A DNA stretch of 44,351 nt from Planctomycetaceae bacterium (GTDB lineage: Bacteria; Planctomycetota; SZUA-567): contig JAJPXZ010000161.1 of NCBI GenBank assembly GCA_021205245.1, forward strand, positions 1 to 44,351. Reading direction: 5' to 3'. The translations under genes and the position numbers were made by a program. The notes under the pieces were generated by a model. That model worked only from the letters and a program-made list of their open reading frames with translations. It was not told the DNA's origin and did not search any database. Numbering within the stretch: position 1 is the stretch's first letter; each line of letters starts with the position of its first letter. This document shows positions 33,350-41,803 of the stretch, piece by piece.

Positions 33350-34972
33350 TTACGGGCAGATGGATGACGGATAACCAAACGCATGGGCGGTGACCCGGAA
33401 CTCAAGGAAGGAACCGTTTTCGTCGAGGATGTCGTCTCGGCTGATTCGCACATCCGGGTGGTCGGCACCGGCCTTGACGGCGCACTCGCGCGCCAGCTCG
33501 GCTGCCAGTCGTTCGGCTGTTTTCTTTGCTGTTGCGAGGTCGGGGAAATCCAACCGTTCCCGCGTGGAATGGACAATGTATTGGTCCCCGATCCGATCTC
33601 TTCGAACCAGCACCTGACTTTGCTCAAAAATCCCACCGGCGGCCGCGCCGACCGCATTGGCGACTTCGGCGTGCTCCGGTATGCAAAGAGGAATCGCCGA
33701 CAGGTTCTCGATTTTTCGCATCCAGTGAGCGGATGGCGCGCCAATGCCGACAATCGCCTGTGGCGTCGATTCCTCCAGACGCAAGCCCTCTAGCAGGCAG
33801 TGGTTCAGTTTTTCCATAACGGCTTGGTGGGCAAGGGAAGCGAACGGGGCGGGATCAACAGCGACATCCGCATCATTGCCGCAGCCGAGAGCGCCCCGGA
33901 TCGCCTCCGCCACATCCCACTCCATATATTCCCCCAGGATATGCAGGACATCGGTTGGGGTGAAGCCGCGCTGCGGTTCGCCTGCGTGTGATCGACAATA
34001 TGGTGTGACCTTATGCGGTCCGACTTCGATGCTGCCATTGTCTTCGACGCGAATAGCGCTGTCGCCGCCCAGACCGAAGGTGCAAATGTCGGCCGCGCGC
34101 ACCCGCGTCCGCCATCCCGCCACAGTCGCTCCATCCTCGTTTATGCGGGTTCTCCCGTTGCGGATGTGGGCAATATCTGTCGTCGTGCCGCCGATGTCGA
34201 CAATCATGGCATTGTCGTGGCCAGACAGGTACGCGCCGCCGATGACGCTGGCGGCGGGACCGGAAAGGATGGTGTCCACCGGGCGTTCCAGCGCGTAGGA
34301 CGCCTGCATCAGGCTGCCGTCCCCCTTCACCACCATGATTGGCGCCTGGATGTTTTTCGCTTCCAGTACCTGGGAGACGGCCGCAATCAAATGCTGGATG
34401 ATGGGTATGAGCCGTGCGTTCAGTACCGCCGTGACGGTGCGCTCGTAATAGCCAAGCGCCATCGTCACCTCATGGCCATGGACGACGGGAATGCCAAGAC
34501 GGTCCCGGGCGAGGCAACCCACCATTTGTTCGTGGGCGGGGTTGCGCACGCTGGCATATCCGGAGACAGCCAAGGCCTCGTATTTGCCGCGCATCCGATC
34601 CAGCGCCGCTACCACCTCCCGCTCCTCCAGCGGTTCGACCACGGTGCCTTTGATGGTGAAGCGGCCGTTCAGGAACTCGTATTCATCCACCGGCAGCGTG
34701 CCATCGGGAACTCTCCCTATCAGCACCAACCCGGCGCGGCAGCCGCGCCCTTCGACAATCGCGTTGGTGGCGAGGGTGGTGGAAAGACAGACCAGGTCGA
34801 TGTGCGGCTCGGCGTCTTCGAAATGGAGACTGTCCAGGCAAGCCTGAATGCCCAGGACCAGATCGTGGGGAGTGGTGAGGGTCTTCGCTTTCGCGAGGAT
34901 GCGTTTGGATTCCCGCTCCAGGATCACGCCGTCGGTGTAGGTTCCTCCGGTGTCGATGCCGAGTATGCGCAT
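33350..34972 (-). CDS. Hydantoinase/oxoprolinase A-type (ASKHA) protein, no B subunit
   Basis: A 540-residue cytosolic protein of the HyuA family. The two phosphate loops of the actin-like ATPase fold are GIDTGGTYTD at the start and DIGGTTTDI near residue 260; STTLATNAIVEGRG is the family motif. HyuA proteins normally work with a HyuB partner to open hydantoins or 5-oxoproline using ATP, and none is seen here. It is the last gene of a sugar-type ABC operon, 83 nt behind the binding protein gene and after a small hairpin. The fold is shared with reactivases of B12 enzymes, and a B12 mutase lies in the next locus, so that role is possible. It is unrelated to the E. coli YgeWXY-linked HyuA, a dihydropyrimidinase. 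Start by GGAGA. Confidence 0.85.
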   Translation of the reverse strand: MRILGIDTGGTYTDGVILERESKRILAKAKTLTTPHDLVLGIQACLDSLHFEDAEPHIDLVCLSTTLATNAIVEGRGCRAGLVLIGRVPDGTLPVDEYEFLNGRFTIKGTVVEPLEEREVVAALDRMRGKYEALAVSGYASVRNPAHEQMVGCLARDRLGIPVVHGHEVTMALGYYERTVTAVLNARLIPIIQHLIAAVSQVLEAKNIQAPIMVVKGDGSLMQASYALERPVDTILSGPAASVIGGAYLSGHDNAMIVDIGGTTTDIAHIRNGRTRINEDGATVAGWRTRVRAADICTFGLGGDSAIRVEDNGSIEVGPHKVTPYCRSHAGEPQRGFTPTDVLHILGEYMEWDVAEAIRGALGCGNDADVAVDPAPFASLAHQAVMEKLNHCLLEGLRLEESTPQAIVGIGAPSAHWMRKIENLSAIPLCIPEHAEVANAVGAAAGGIFEQSQVLVRRDRIGDQYIVHSTRERLDFPDLATAKKTAERLAAELARECAVKAGADHPDVRISRDDILDENGSFLEFRVTAHAFGYPSSICP

Positions 34973-34999
34973 GTGTTCTCCATCCCGATCGCCATGAGT

Positions 35000-35023
35000 A
35001 AGGGGATGCCTACGCATCCCCTT
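35000..35023 (-). other. Hairpin between the ABC binding-protein and hyuA-like genes
   Basis: Perfect 10-bp stem AAGGGGATGC/GCATCCCCTT with a 4-nt loop and no T tract on the minus strand. It probably stabilises the upstream message or reduces read-through into the hyuA-like gene. Confidence 0.65.
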
Positions 35024-35055
35024 TCCCATTGTAGTGAAGTCGTGTACAACCACAA

Positions 35056-36027
35056 TTACTGCGGCAGGAATTCGTCCACATTGCTCTGGTCGATGAAGGT
35101 GAAGGGGATGAGGAAGTTCTTTTCATAGGGCTGTCCGGTCAGAATGGCAATGCCGACCCTCGCCGCACCCTCGCCCTGACCAACCGCGTCCTGGAGGATG
35201 GTTGCGTCGAGTTCGCCGTTTTTCACAGACACGAGCGCATCGTCGGTGGCATCGACGCCGATGACCACGACATCCTTTTTGCGGTCGGAAATCATAAGCG
35301 CATTGACGGCGCCGACAGCCATTTCGTCATTGTCGCTGACGATGGCGTCGAATTTCGGATAGCGCTGGATCCAGTCTTCAGTGATGCGCATGCCTTCGTC
35401 GCGGTTCCACTTGCCCGTCTGTTCGTCCAGGATATTGATGTTGGCTTTGGAGAACGCCTCCATAATGCCTTCACCGCGATTGGTGGTGGCCGAGTTACCG
35501 ATAATGCCCATGAGGTGCAGCACGGTGGCGTTCGGGCCTTTCTTCTCAATAATAAAATCGCCCATCATCCGTCCCGCTTCGACATCGTCGGAACCGACAA
35601 AGGCGGTGGCGTCTTCGACATTATCCGTCTTCGCGTTCACGACCACGATGGGGATTCCCGCCGCGTTGGCGCTGTCCACGATGGGGGCGCAGCCGGTCGA
35701 CTCGGCCGGGCACATGATAATCAGGTCGACCTTTTTGGCGATAAGATCATCCGCGTTATTAAGTTGTTTGAGCACGTCGAGGTTTGCGTCGAGCGCGGTG
35801 TATTCGGCGACGATGCCTTGCTCCACATATTCATCCAGTACCCGGAACATTGCCTCGTGCATTTTAACAATATACATGTCCGTATACATCTTGACCAGGA
35901 CGCCGACGGTAAAGCCCTTGGTCTTTTTCTCCGGTTCCCCAGCGATGGAAGGCGCGACTAACGACGCAATCAGCAAAGACAGCGCACACGCAGCAAGCAA
36001 AATTCCCGCACAGGTTTTTTTCTTCAT
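35056..36027 (-). CDS. ABC transporter periplasmic binding protein, ribose type
   Basis: A 323-residue RbsB-like receptor. A signal peptide (MKKK, hydrophobic core) is probably cleaved after SIAG near residue 30, with no lipobox cysteine at that place. The mature part has the periplasmic-binding fold: FTVGVLVKMYTDMY, VDLIIMCPAEST, NAAGIPIVVVN, DAIVSDNDEMAVGA, GVDATDDAL. ATG 36027 has AAAGGTG upstream; a frame open far upstream overlaps the permease gene and is not used. Ribose-type receptors also bind other sugars, polyols, autoinducer-2 and purine nucleosides. The nearby aminotransferase and mutase hint at an amino or polyhydroxy compound. Confidence 0.9.
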   Translation of the reverse strand: MKKKTCAGILLAACALSLLIASLVAPSIAGEPEKKTKGFTVGVLVKMYTDMYIVKMHEAMFRVLDEYVEQGIVAEYTALDANLDVLKQLNNADDLIAKKVDLIIMCPAESTGCAPIVDSANAAGIPIVVVNAKTDNVEDATAFVGSDDVEAGRMMGDFIIEKKGPNATVLHLMGIIGNSATTNRGEGIMEAFSKANINILDEQTGKWNRDEGMRITEDWIQRYPKFDAIVSDNDEMAVGAVNALMISDRKKDVVVIGVDATDDALVSVKNGELDATILQDAVGQGEGAARVGIAILTGQPYEKNFLIPFTFIDQSNVDEFLPQ

Positions 36028-36089
36028 GATGGCACCTTTCGTTGGTAATTCAGTCTGAAAACGGAGCACAAATTGTTCTGTTTTTTCGC

Positions 36090-37085
36090 CTATTTCTTCT
36101 CGCGCCGCATATAGGTGTCCAGCAACACGGCACCGAGGATGATGAGGCCCTTGACCACGCGTTGGTAATAGGTGTTGACGCCGTAGAGGTTCATGCCGTT
36201 GTTGATAATGCCGAAGATAATGATGCCGACAATGGTGCGGGGGATGGAGCCGATGCCGCCGTTGACGCTGGTGCCGCCGATAATTGTCGCGGCGATGGCG
36301 TCGAACTCGTAGGCCTCGGCGATGGACGGCTGGCCCGCATACACCCGGGAGGTAAGGACGATGGAGGACACGCCGGCGAAGACGCCCATCAAGGTGTAGA
36401 CGGCCAGCTTGACCCGGGTGACATTGACGCCGGAAGCCTCGGCCGCCCGTTCGTTGCCCCCGACCGCGTAGATGTGTCGGCCGAAGCGGGTCATATGCAG
36501 GAGTATATAGGCGATGACGATGGTGCCGAGAAGAACGAGAATCGGCACGGGAATGACGCCGAACACCTTGCCCTGACCGATGGTTCTGAACGCGGGGGTG
36601 TTGAAGGTAAAGGTCCGTCCGCCGGAGATGATGTAGGCGACGCCGCGGAGCATCATCTGGCTGGCCAGGGTGACGACAAACGGAGTCATGCGAAAGCGGG
36701 CGATGAAAATACCGTTGAAGACGCCGGCGAGGCCGCAGAACACAATGGCGGCAATGCATGCCAGGGGAATCGTCCCTGCTGACGGGTTAAGGGTCAGTAC
36801 ATAGCCAAGCATCACGCTGCCGCAGGCGATGGACGATCCGACCGAGAGGTCGATACCGCCGGTGATGATGACCAGGGTTATGAAGAGCGCGATAATGCCG
36901 TTGACGGCGACCTGGTTGACGACATTGATGACGTTGGAGGAGGTGCGGAACGTCTCGTTCGTCATCGACATGATGACAATCATGCCGACCAGGATGATGA
37001 AAATCCCGTATTTCTGGAACAGGTCGGTCCATGACGTATAGGCACTGCCTATTCTCACGCCGGACTTGGTCACATTCGCTGTCAT
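36090..37085 (-). CDS. ABC transporter permease, ribose type
   Basis: A 331-residue inner-membrane protein of the RbsC/AraH family with 8-10 hydrophobic segments. Conserved stretches include ITGGIDLSVGSSIA, the cytoplasmic coupling motif ARFRMTPFVVTLA, YAVGGNERAAEASGVNV and EFDAIAATIIGGTSVNGG. Its ATG overlaps the ATPase stop by 4 nt, so the two are translationally coupled. Length is normal. Confidence 0.95.
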   Translation of the reverse strand: MTANVTKSGVRIGSAYTSWTDLFQKYGIFIILVGMIVIMSMTNETFRTSSNVINVVNQVAVNGIIALFITLVIITGGIDLSVGSSIACGSVMLGYVLTLNPSAGTIPLACIAAIVFCGLAGVFNGIFIARFRMTPFVVTLASQMMLRGVAYIISGGRTFTFNTPAFRTIGQGKVFGVIPVPILVLLGTIVIAYILLHMTRFGRHIYAVGGNERAAEASGVNVTRVKLAVYTLMGVFAGVSSIVLTSRVYAGQPSIAEAYEFDAIAATIIGGTSVNGGIGSIPRTIVGIIIFGIINNGMNLYGVNTYYQRVVKGLIILGAVLLDTYMRREKK

Positions 37086-38599
37086 ACTGCCACCTCCTTT
37101 AAAGCGCTCTCGAGAATATTTTCCTGGGTTACTTCTTTCCGAATGATTTCATCCCGGTGTACCTCGCGGGTGATGCGTCCCGAGGAGACCACCAGGATCC
37201 GGTCGCACATACCGATGATTTCCGGCATGTCCGAGGAGATGATGATGATGGCCATCCCCTTCGATGCCAGCGTGGAGAGGATTTTGTGTATTTCCGCTTT
37301 TGCGCCGACGTCGACGCCCCGGGTGGGTTCGTCCACAATCAGGATGCGGGGGTTGGTGAGGAGCCATTTGCCCAGCACCACCTTTTGCTGGTTGCCGCCG
37401 GAAAGGGAAAACACGTTATTGTTGATGTCGGTATATTTCAGGGTCAGGCTTTTGACGCAGGCGATGACTTCGTCCCGTTCCATCTTCTTGTCGAGGAACG
37501 CCCTTCTGTAGCGTCTGAGGCTGGCGAGCGAGGCATTTTCCAGGATGGAACGGCAACCGATAAGACCCCAGTCCTTACGGTCTTCCGGCAGCATGGCGAT
37601 GCCGTTGTTGATAGCCGCTTCGGCATTCTTGATTATCGTCTTCTTGCCCTCGATAAAGATTTCGCCGCTCTCGAACCAGTCCAGGCCGAAGACGGCGCGC
37701 ATGATTTCACTGCGGCCGGCGCCGACGAGTCCGGCGAATCCAAGCATCTCGCCTTTCCGCAACTGGAAATTGACGTCTTCGAAAACGCCCGGCTTGGTCA
37801 GGCCCTTGACCTCCAGCACCACCTCGCCGATGTTGGCGTCGACCTTGGGGTAGAGTTCGGCCAATTCACGGCCAACCATGCGGGCGATGATCTGGTCTTC
37901 GGTAAGGTCATTGATGCCGGCGTTCCCGGTAATACGGCCGTCGCAGAGGATGGTGACGCTGTCGGCCACCCGATAAATTTCCTCAAGGCGGTGCGTGATA
38001 TAGATGACGGCGACATCGCGCTTTTTCAATTCTTTGATTATGCTAAACAGTTTTTCCGTCTCGTCGCCGTCCAGGGACGACGTCGGCTCATCCATGATGA
38101 CCAGTCGCGCGTTACACGAGACCGCCTTGATAATCTCGATCATCTGGGTTTGGGCGATGGTGAGCGACCGAACCAGCGACTTGGGGTTGATGTTCATCTT
38201 GAACTGATCGAGCAGGGCCTGGGTTCTTCGTTCCACATCGCGCTTGTCTCTGAAGGGCGTGCCGGGTATGCGCGTCTCGCGATTCAGAAAGACGTTGTCT
38301 GCGACGCTCATGTCGGGGATGGGATTCAGTTCCTGGTGGATCATGGAGATGCCGTTGTCGAGCGCCTGCTTGGGGTTCGTGAAGTGAATAGGCTTGCCTT
38401 CAAAAAGGATCTCGCCCGAGTCCGGCGTGTACATGCCCATCAGGATTTTCATCAGCGTCGATTTACCCGCACCGTTTTCACCCAGGAAAGCGCGGACTTC
38501 GCCTTTTTTCAGGGTAAAGCTGACATTGTCCAGGACTTTAACCCCGGGAAAGCTCTTTGATACATTGTTGACGTGCAGGTGGTAGTTTGCCTGTTCCAT
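37082..38599 (-). CDS. ABC transporter ATPase, ribose type, two domains
   Basis: A 505-residue RbsA/MglA-type protein with two fused ABC domains. Domain 1 has Walker A GENGAGKSTL near residue 40 and a Walker B VIMDEPTSSLDG. Domain 2 has the degenerate Walker A GLVGAGRSE, an intact signature LSGGNQQKV and Walker B ILIVDEPTRGVD. The degenerate second site is normal for the family. First gene of the minus-strand operon ATPase-permease-receptor-hyuA-like, with a sigma-70 promoter about 270 nt upstream and the DeoR gene divergent from it. Confidence 0.95.
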   Translation of the reverse strand: MEQANYHLHVNNVSKSFPGVKVLDNVSFTLKKGEVRAFLGENGAGKSTLMKILMGMYTPDSGEILFEGKPIHFTNPKQALDNGISMIHQELNPIPDMSVADNVFLNRETRIPGTPFRDKRDVERRTQALLDQFKMNINPKSLVRSLTIAQTQMIEIIKAVSCNARLVIMDEPTSSLDGDETEKLFSIIKELKKRDVAVIYITHRLEEIYRVADSVTILCDGRITGNAGINDLTEDQIIARMVGRELAELYPKVDANIGEVVLEVKGLTKPGVFEDVNFQLRKGEMLGFAGLVGAGRSEIMRAVFGLDWFESGEIFIEGKKTIIKNAEAAINNGIAMLPEDRKDWGLIGCRSILENASLASLRRYRRAFLDKKMERDEVIACVKSLTLKYTDINNNVFSLSGGNQQKVVLGKWLLTNPRILIVDEPTRGVDVGAKAEIHKILSTLASKGMAIIIISSDMPEIIGMCDRILVVSSGRITREVHRDEIIRKEVTQENILESALKEVAV

Positions 38600-38866
38600 A
38601 CTCCGGCCCTCTTTTCATTCCAATCAATTGTATCAGCGGATTTTGACGTCATCGCCGCGCCACACAGTCCACACCCGGTCAAATGAGAGAGTGAGAGCAC
38701 CTGCGAATGGGGAGCCGTATTGGCTGTGGTACGATTGGGGTCGGGAGAGCCAAAAAGCATAGTCATCATGTGGAGCGCAGGTTAGGTGAAGGCGCTGGTG
38801 GACCTGCGAAAGATGGCTCGCCCGTGCGAATAGAGGGTAGTGCGGACTGGACTATCAATAATATTC

Positions 38867-38895
38867 AGTATAAATCACCGGTAATTACTAGTCAA
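38867..38895 (-). promoter_or_regulatory. Sigma-70 promoter of the ABC-hyuA operon
   Basis: TTGACT (38895-38890), exactly 17 bp, TATACT (38872-38867) on the minus strand. The leader to the ATPase gene is about 260 nt. The 557-bp divergent spacer (38600-39156) holds no gene I can support. Confidence 0.65.
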
Positions 38896-39106
38896 CCTCT
38901 TTCTATCATTTATGGCGTTTTTTTAATCATATCCTAACTTTTCTTGCATCATATTGATTTCAAAGCGCCATGCACAAAGAGGTAAGGGTTTTTTATGCTG
39001 TCCCGAATTTTCCATATCATCTGGTTAGGGGAATACTACGACTAATAGCCCAGTATTTTTCGCAAAAGCACAGTCTTTTGATAAATTTATTTGCCTAAAC
39101 GATTAT

Positions 39107-39130
39107 ATGTAATACATTGTAATATGTAAT
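39107..39130. promoter_or_regulatory. ATGTAATACAT palindrome and TGTAAT repeats
   Basis: ATGTAATACAT (39107-39117) is a perfect dyad. TGTAATATGTAAT (39118-39130) follows directly, giving four ATGTAAT/TGTAAT-like units in 24 bp, 27 bp before the DeoR start. It is probably the DeoR-type regulator's operator. Confidence 0.5.
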
Positions 39131-39156
39131 GATTATTCTAGCCGGAGGCAGAGCCT

Positions 39157-39915
39157 ATGAATTTGCATATACGCAGGCAGGATATACTGAAGACGATTCA
39201 AATGCACTCAACCGTGGCTGTCGACGAACTAATCCGCCACTACAACGAATCGGCCGCGCCCATCCGCAAGGATCTTACCCATCTGGAGAAAGCGGGCCTT
39301 ATCGCCCGGACGCGGGGCGAAGCCCATATCGCCCGCTCCTCGTCGGTGATGCCGGTCTCGGCGCGGAGCAGCGTCAATGCCGAAGGCAAGAAGCGCATCG
39401 CCCGCATCGCCGCGAGGATGGTCGCGGAGAACGAGTCTATCGTCCTCGACTCCGGCACCACCACTCTCGCCATCGCCCAGGAGCTGCCGTCCAACCCGCA
39501 CCTCCATGTCATCACCAATTCCGTCTATATCGCCGTCGTGCTGGCCAACCGCAACATATCGGTCAATGTCTGCGGCGGGGTTCTCGATACCAATAACATG
39601 TCGTTGGTCGGGCCGGAGGCGGAGCGGTATTTCAGCCGATTGGAGGTGGATACCATGTTCCTGTCAGCCAGCGGCGTGCGCGGCACCACCGGCCTCTGCG
39701 TCGTCTCGCCCCTCGAATGCCATATCAAGAAACAGATGATGCAGATAGCCAAGAAGGTGTATGCCGTCATCGATTCGAGCAAGCTTGGCAGCAACGGCAT
39801 CAACCTTATTACCGATTTCGCCAGCCTGGATGCGCTTATCACCGATCAGCCGGTGCATGATCCGCTCTTGCGCGACGCATTGGAGCGGTACGAGGTCGCC
39901 GTCATCCACGACTAG
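39157..39915 (+). CDS. DeoR-family transcriptional regulator
   Basis: A 252-residue DNA-binding regulator. The N-terminal winged helix (RRQDILKTIQMHSTVAVDEL, PIRKDLTHLEKAGLIARTRG) is at ~6-58. The C-terminal DeoR sensor domain (~75-235) has the phosphosugar-binding stretch DSGTTTLAIAQEL, and GGVLDTNNMSLVGPEAE. Family members are usually repressors released by phosphorylated sugars. GGAGG precedes the ATG. It diverges from the ABC operon and converges with the mutase operon, so it likely controls both. Confidence 0.92.
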   Translation: MNLHIRRQDILKTIQMHSTVAVDELIRHYNESAAPIRKDLTHLEKAGLIARTRGEAHIARSSSVMPVSARSSVNAEGKKRIARIAARMVAENESIVLDSGTTTLAIAQELPSNPHLHVITNSVYIAVVLANRNISVNVCGGVLDTNNMSLVGPEAERYFSRLEVDTMFLSASGVRGTTGLCVVSPLECHIKKQMMQIAKKVYAVIDSSKLGSNGINLITDFASLDALITDQPVHDPLLRDALERYEVAVIHD

Positions 39916-39930
39916 TGAATCGACTACCAC

Positions 39931-39964
39931 AAAAAACCTCAGGCCGATTCCGTTCGGCCTGAGG
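39931..39964 (-). terminator. Rho-independent terminator of the mutase operon
   Basis: Perfect 11-bp stem CCTCAGGCCGA/TCGGCCTGAGG (39937-39964) with a 6-nt loop, then TTTTTT on the minus strand. It ends the ald2-aminotransferase-mutase transcript and sits just behind deoR. Confidence 0.9.
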
Positions 39965-39993
39965 CGTAATCGTGTCAAAGTACTCTTCCCTGT

Positions 39994-41757
39994 TTATTGC
40001 GCCTGCAACTGTACCACCAACTCACGCAGATCGTTGCTGGCAAAGACGCCCAGCTCGTTGACCATATGCGAAACATCCACCGGCGCCGAGTCGCCGGGGA
40101 GGATGGAATTGAGAACGCCGCCCATAAACATGAAGTAGTCCCTCCCCTTGCGTTCAGCCGCCAACTGTTTGAGTTGCCGGGCATAGTCGAGGGCCTGGCC
40201 GTTGTGGCAACTGATGCCGAGGAGCGACGTGCCTTCCTCGTCCGCCATGTCCAGTAAATCGATGGGATCCATATCCACGCCGCCATTGACCGTGTGCGCG
40301 CCCATGTCGGTGAGAATCCCCTCCACCAGCAGCAACCCGTAGGTGTGGCAATCGCCGGACGCGACCACGATCTTCTTGTCGCGAAGGCTACCCTTCAGGC
40401 CGGCTTCGGCTAGTTGCTCGGCTATTCCTTCCTTCATCTTCTGGGTCTGTTTGCCCAGGATGGTGGGATAGAACGGTTTTACTTCATTGCTGTCCGAGTT
40501 GCAGGTCGACGGGTGGAACAGCGACTCGAACTTCATCGGGTTCATGTTGCGGATCATCAGGATCATTTCCAGCGGGTCGGCGATGTCGATGCCGGCCGCC
40601 TTCATGCCTTCGAGCGCGTTGTCGAAAAAGATTTCGCCCTGTTCGGCCATGACGTCGCGCATTTTTTCCAACTCGGTGAAGTCCATGAACTTTTCCCAGT
40701 CAGGCGCTTTTTCCTCGGCGCGCTTCTGCGCCGCGAAAATATTCATCAGTTCCTCGAGGGTCGGGACGGCGATCTTCTCGGTAATCGACACCGGGTTGAA
40801 GCCCATGCCGATCTTGTATTTCCGCTCCACCAGGATGGCGAACAGCGCCTCCGGCACGCTGACGCCGTAATTGCCGTGGATGTCGTGATCCCACTGGAGG
40901 TTGGTCGAGCCGTTGACGTAGTGGATGACCGGCTGCTCGGGGGTGGACATGGTTTTGTCCATCGCGAGGGCGGTGGCGTGGCGGATGTCGTTGTCGCTCA
41001 GGAGGCCGCCGAACGCGATCATATAGCGCGCCCCGCACAGCTTCGTGCAGATATAATGTTCCAGGAGCGAATACCCGACATAAGACACGCAATCCATGCA
41101 GTATCCGCCCAGCCCGTCGTCGGTATAGGTGAGGACCACCCGCTCCTCATCGTATTTGGAGGCCATCATCCCCAGCGCCTTCACCATGTCGGTGAAGCGG
41201 GTGACATCGTCGTTGAATCCGGGATAGCCCCAGATAATTTGCGAAAACACGCCGACAATCGGGCCGCCGGCTTGTAACGCCTTGGTGGTGGTTTCAATAG
41301 CCGCCGGGCTGGAGAGGATCCAGTCCATGAACGACACCTCGATGCCCGACGCTTCCACCTGCGATTGGTAATCGGAGAAATCGTCCATGACAAAGCTGGT
41401 GGTGGCTGGGGCCTTGTCCATCAGCTCTTTCGGCAGGCCGGTGATGCCGCTGGGTATGGGTTGGATCAGGTTCACCTGCAGGCCGGTCCGTTTGCAATAG
41501 GCCTCGATGTCCTTAATCGCCTGGATTTGATCGTCAAGCGTCCCCAGGCCGAGCAGGATATTCCAGAGGATTTTACCCTCCCGGGTCAATTGCCTGCGGT
41601 ACTCCAGAAAGCTTTTGTAGCCGCTTTCACGGATAAACCGGCTGGTACCCGACTGGATGGTTTTCCCCAGCTCGATGCCCTCTTTCAGTACCTCGCGCCC
41701 GTCCCGGTGTGGACCGGGCTTGATGCTTTTTAGATAGCTCAGTTTTTCACCGTTCAT
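39994..41757 (-). CDS. One-chain B12-dependent mutase, glutamate-mutase-like
   Basis: A 587-residue cytosolic protein. The last ~120 residues are a cobalamin-binding domain with the base-off signature D469-C-H471-T-Y-G474. SLLG follows about 43 residues on and MGGV near 548, the DxHxxG..SxL..GG pattern; DCH is as in GlmS. The first ~440 residues look like a TIM-barrel mutase domain of the GlmE type (IWGYPGFNDDVTRF, LTYTDDGLGGYC, HGNYGVSVPEALF), though the similarity is distant. Known glutamate mutase has these parts as separate subunits, so this is a fusion. It should rearrange the carbon skeleton of an unknown acid or amino acid. AAGGAG precedes the start. The B12 domain is certain, the substrate unknown. 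Confidence 0.75.
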   Translation of the reverse strand: MNGEKLSYLKSIKPGPHRDGREVLKEGIELGKTIQSGTSRFIRESGYKSFLEYRRQLTREGKILWNILLGLGTLDDQIQAIKDIEAYCKRTGLQVNLIQPIPSGITGLPKELMDKAPATTSFVMDDFSDYQSQVEASGIEVSFMDWILSSPAAIETTTKALQAGGPIVGVFSQIIWGYPGFNDDVTRFTDMVKALGMMASKYDEERVVLTYTDDGLGGYCMDCVSYVGYSLLEHYICTKLCGARYMIAFGGLLSDNDIRHATALAMDKTMSTPEQPVIHYVNGSTNLQWDHDIHGNYGVSVPEALFAILVERKYKIGMGFNPVSITEKIAVPTLEELMNIFAAQKRAEEKAPDWEKFMDFTELEKMRDVMAEQGEIFFDNALEGMKAAGIDIADPLEMILMIRNMNPMKFESLFHPSTCNSDSNEVKPFYPTILGKQTQKMKEGIAEQLAEAGLKGSLRDKKIVVASGDCHTYGLLLVEGILTDMGAHTVNGGVDMDPIDLLDMADEEGTSLLGISCHNGQALDYARQLKQLAAERKGRDYFMFMGGVLNSILPGDSAPVDVSHMVNELGVFASNDLRELVVQLQAQ

Positions 41758-41803
41758 CCCTACTCCTTTTACAGGGCATCGCGTCCATCGTAGTCGTCAG
41801 CGC

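Noticed and set aside
36028-36759. Upstream extension of the ABC binding-protein frame into the permease gene
   Set aside because: The extension is out of frame with the permease and rich in Arg and His; the signal peptide and AAAGGTG site place the start at 36027.
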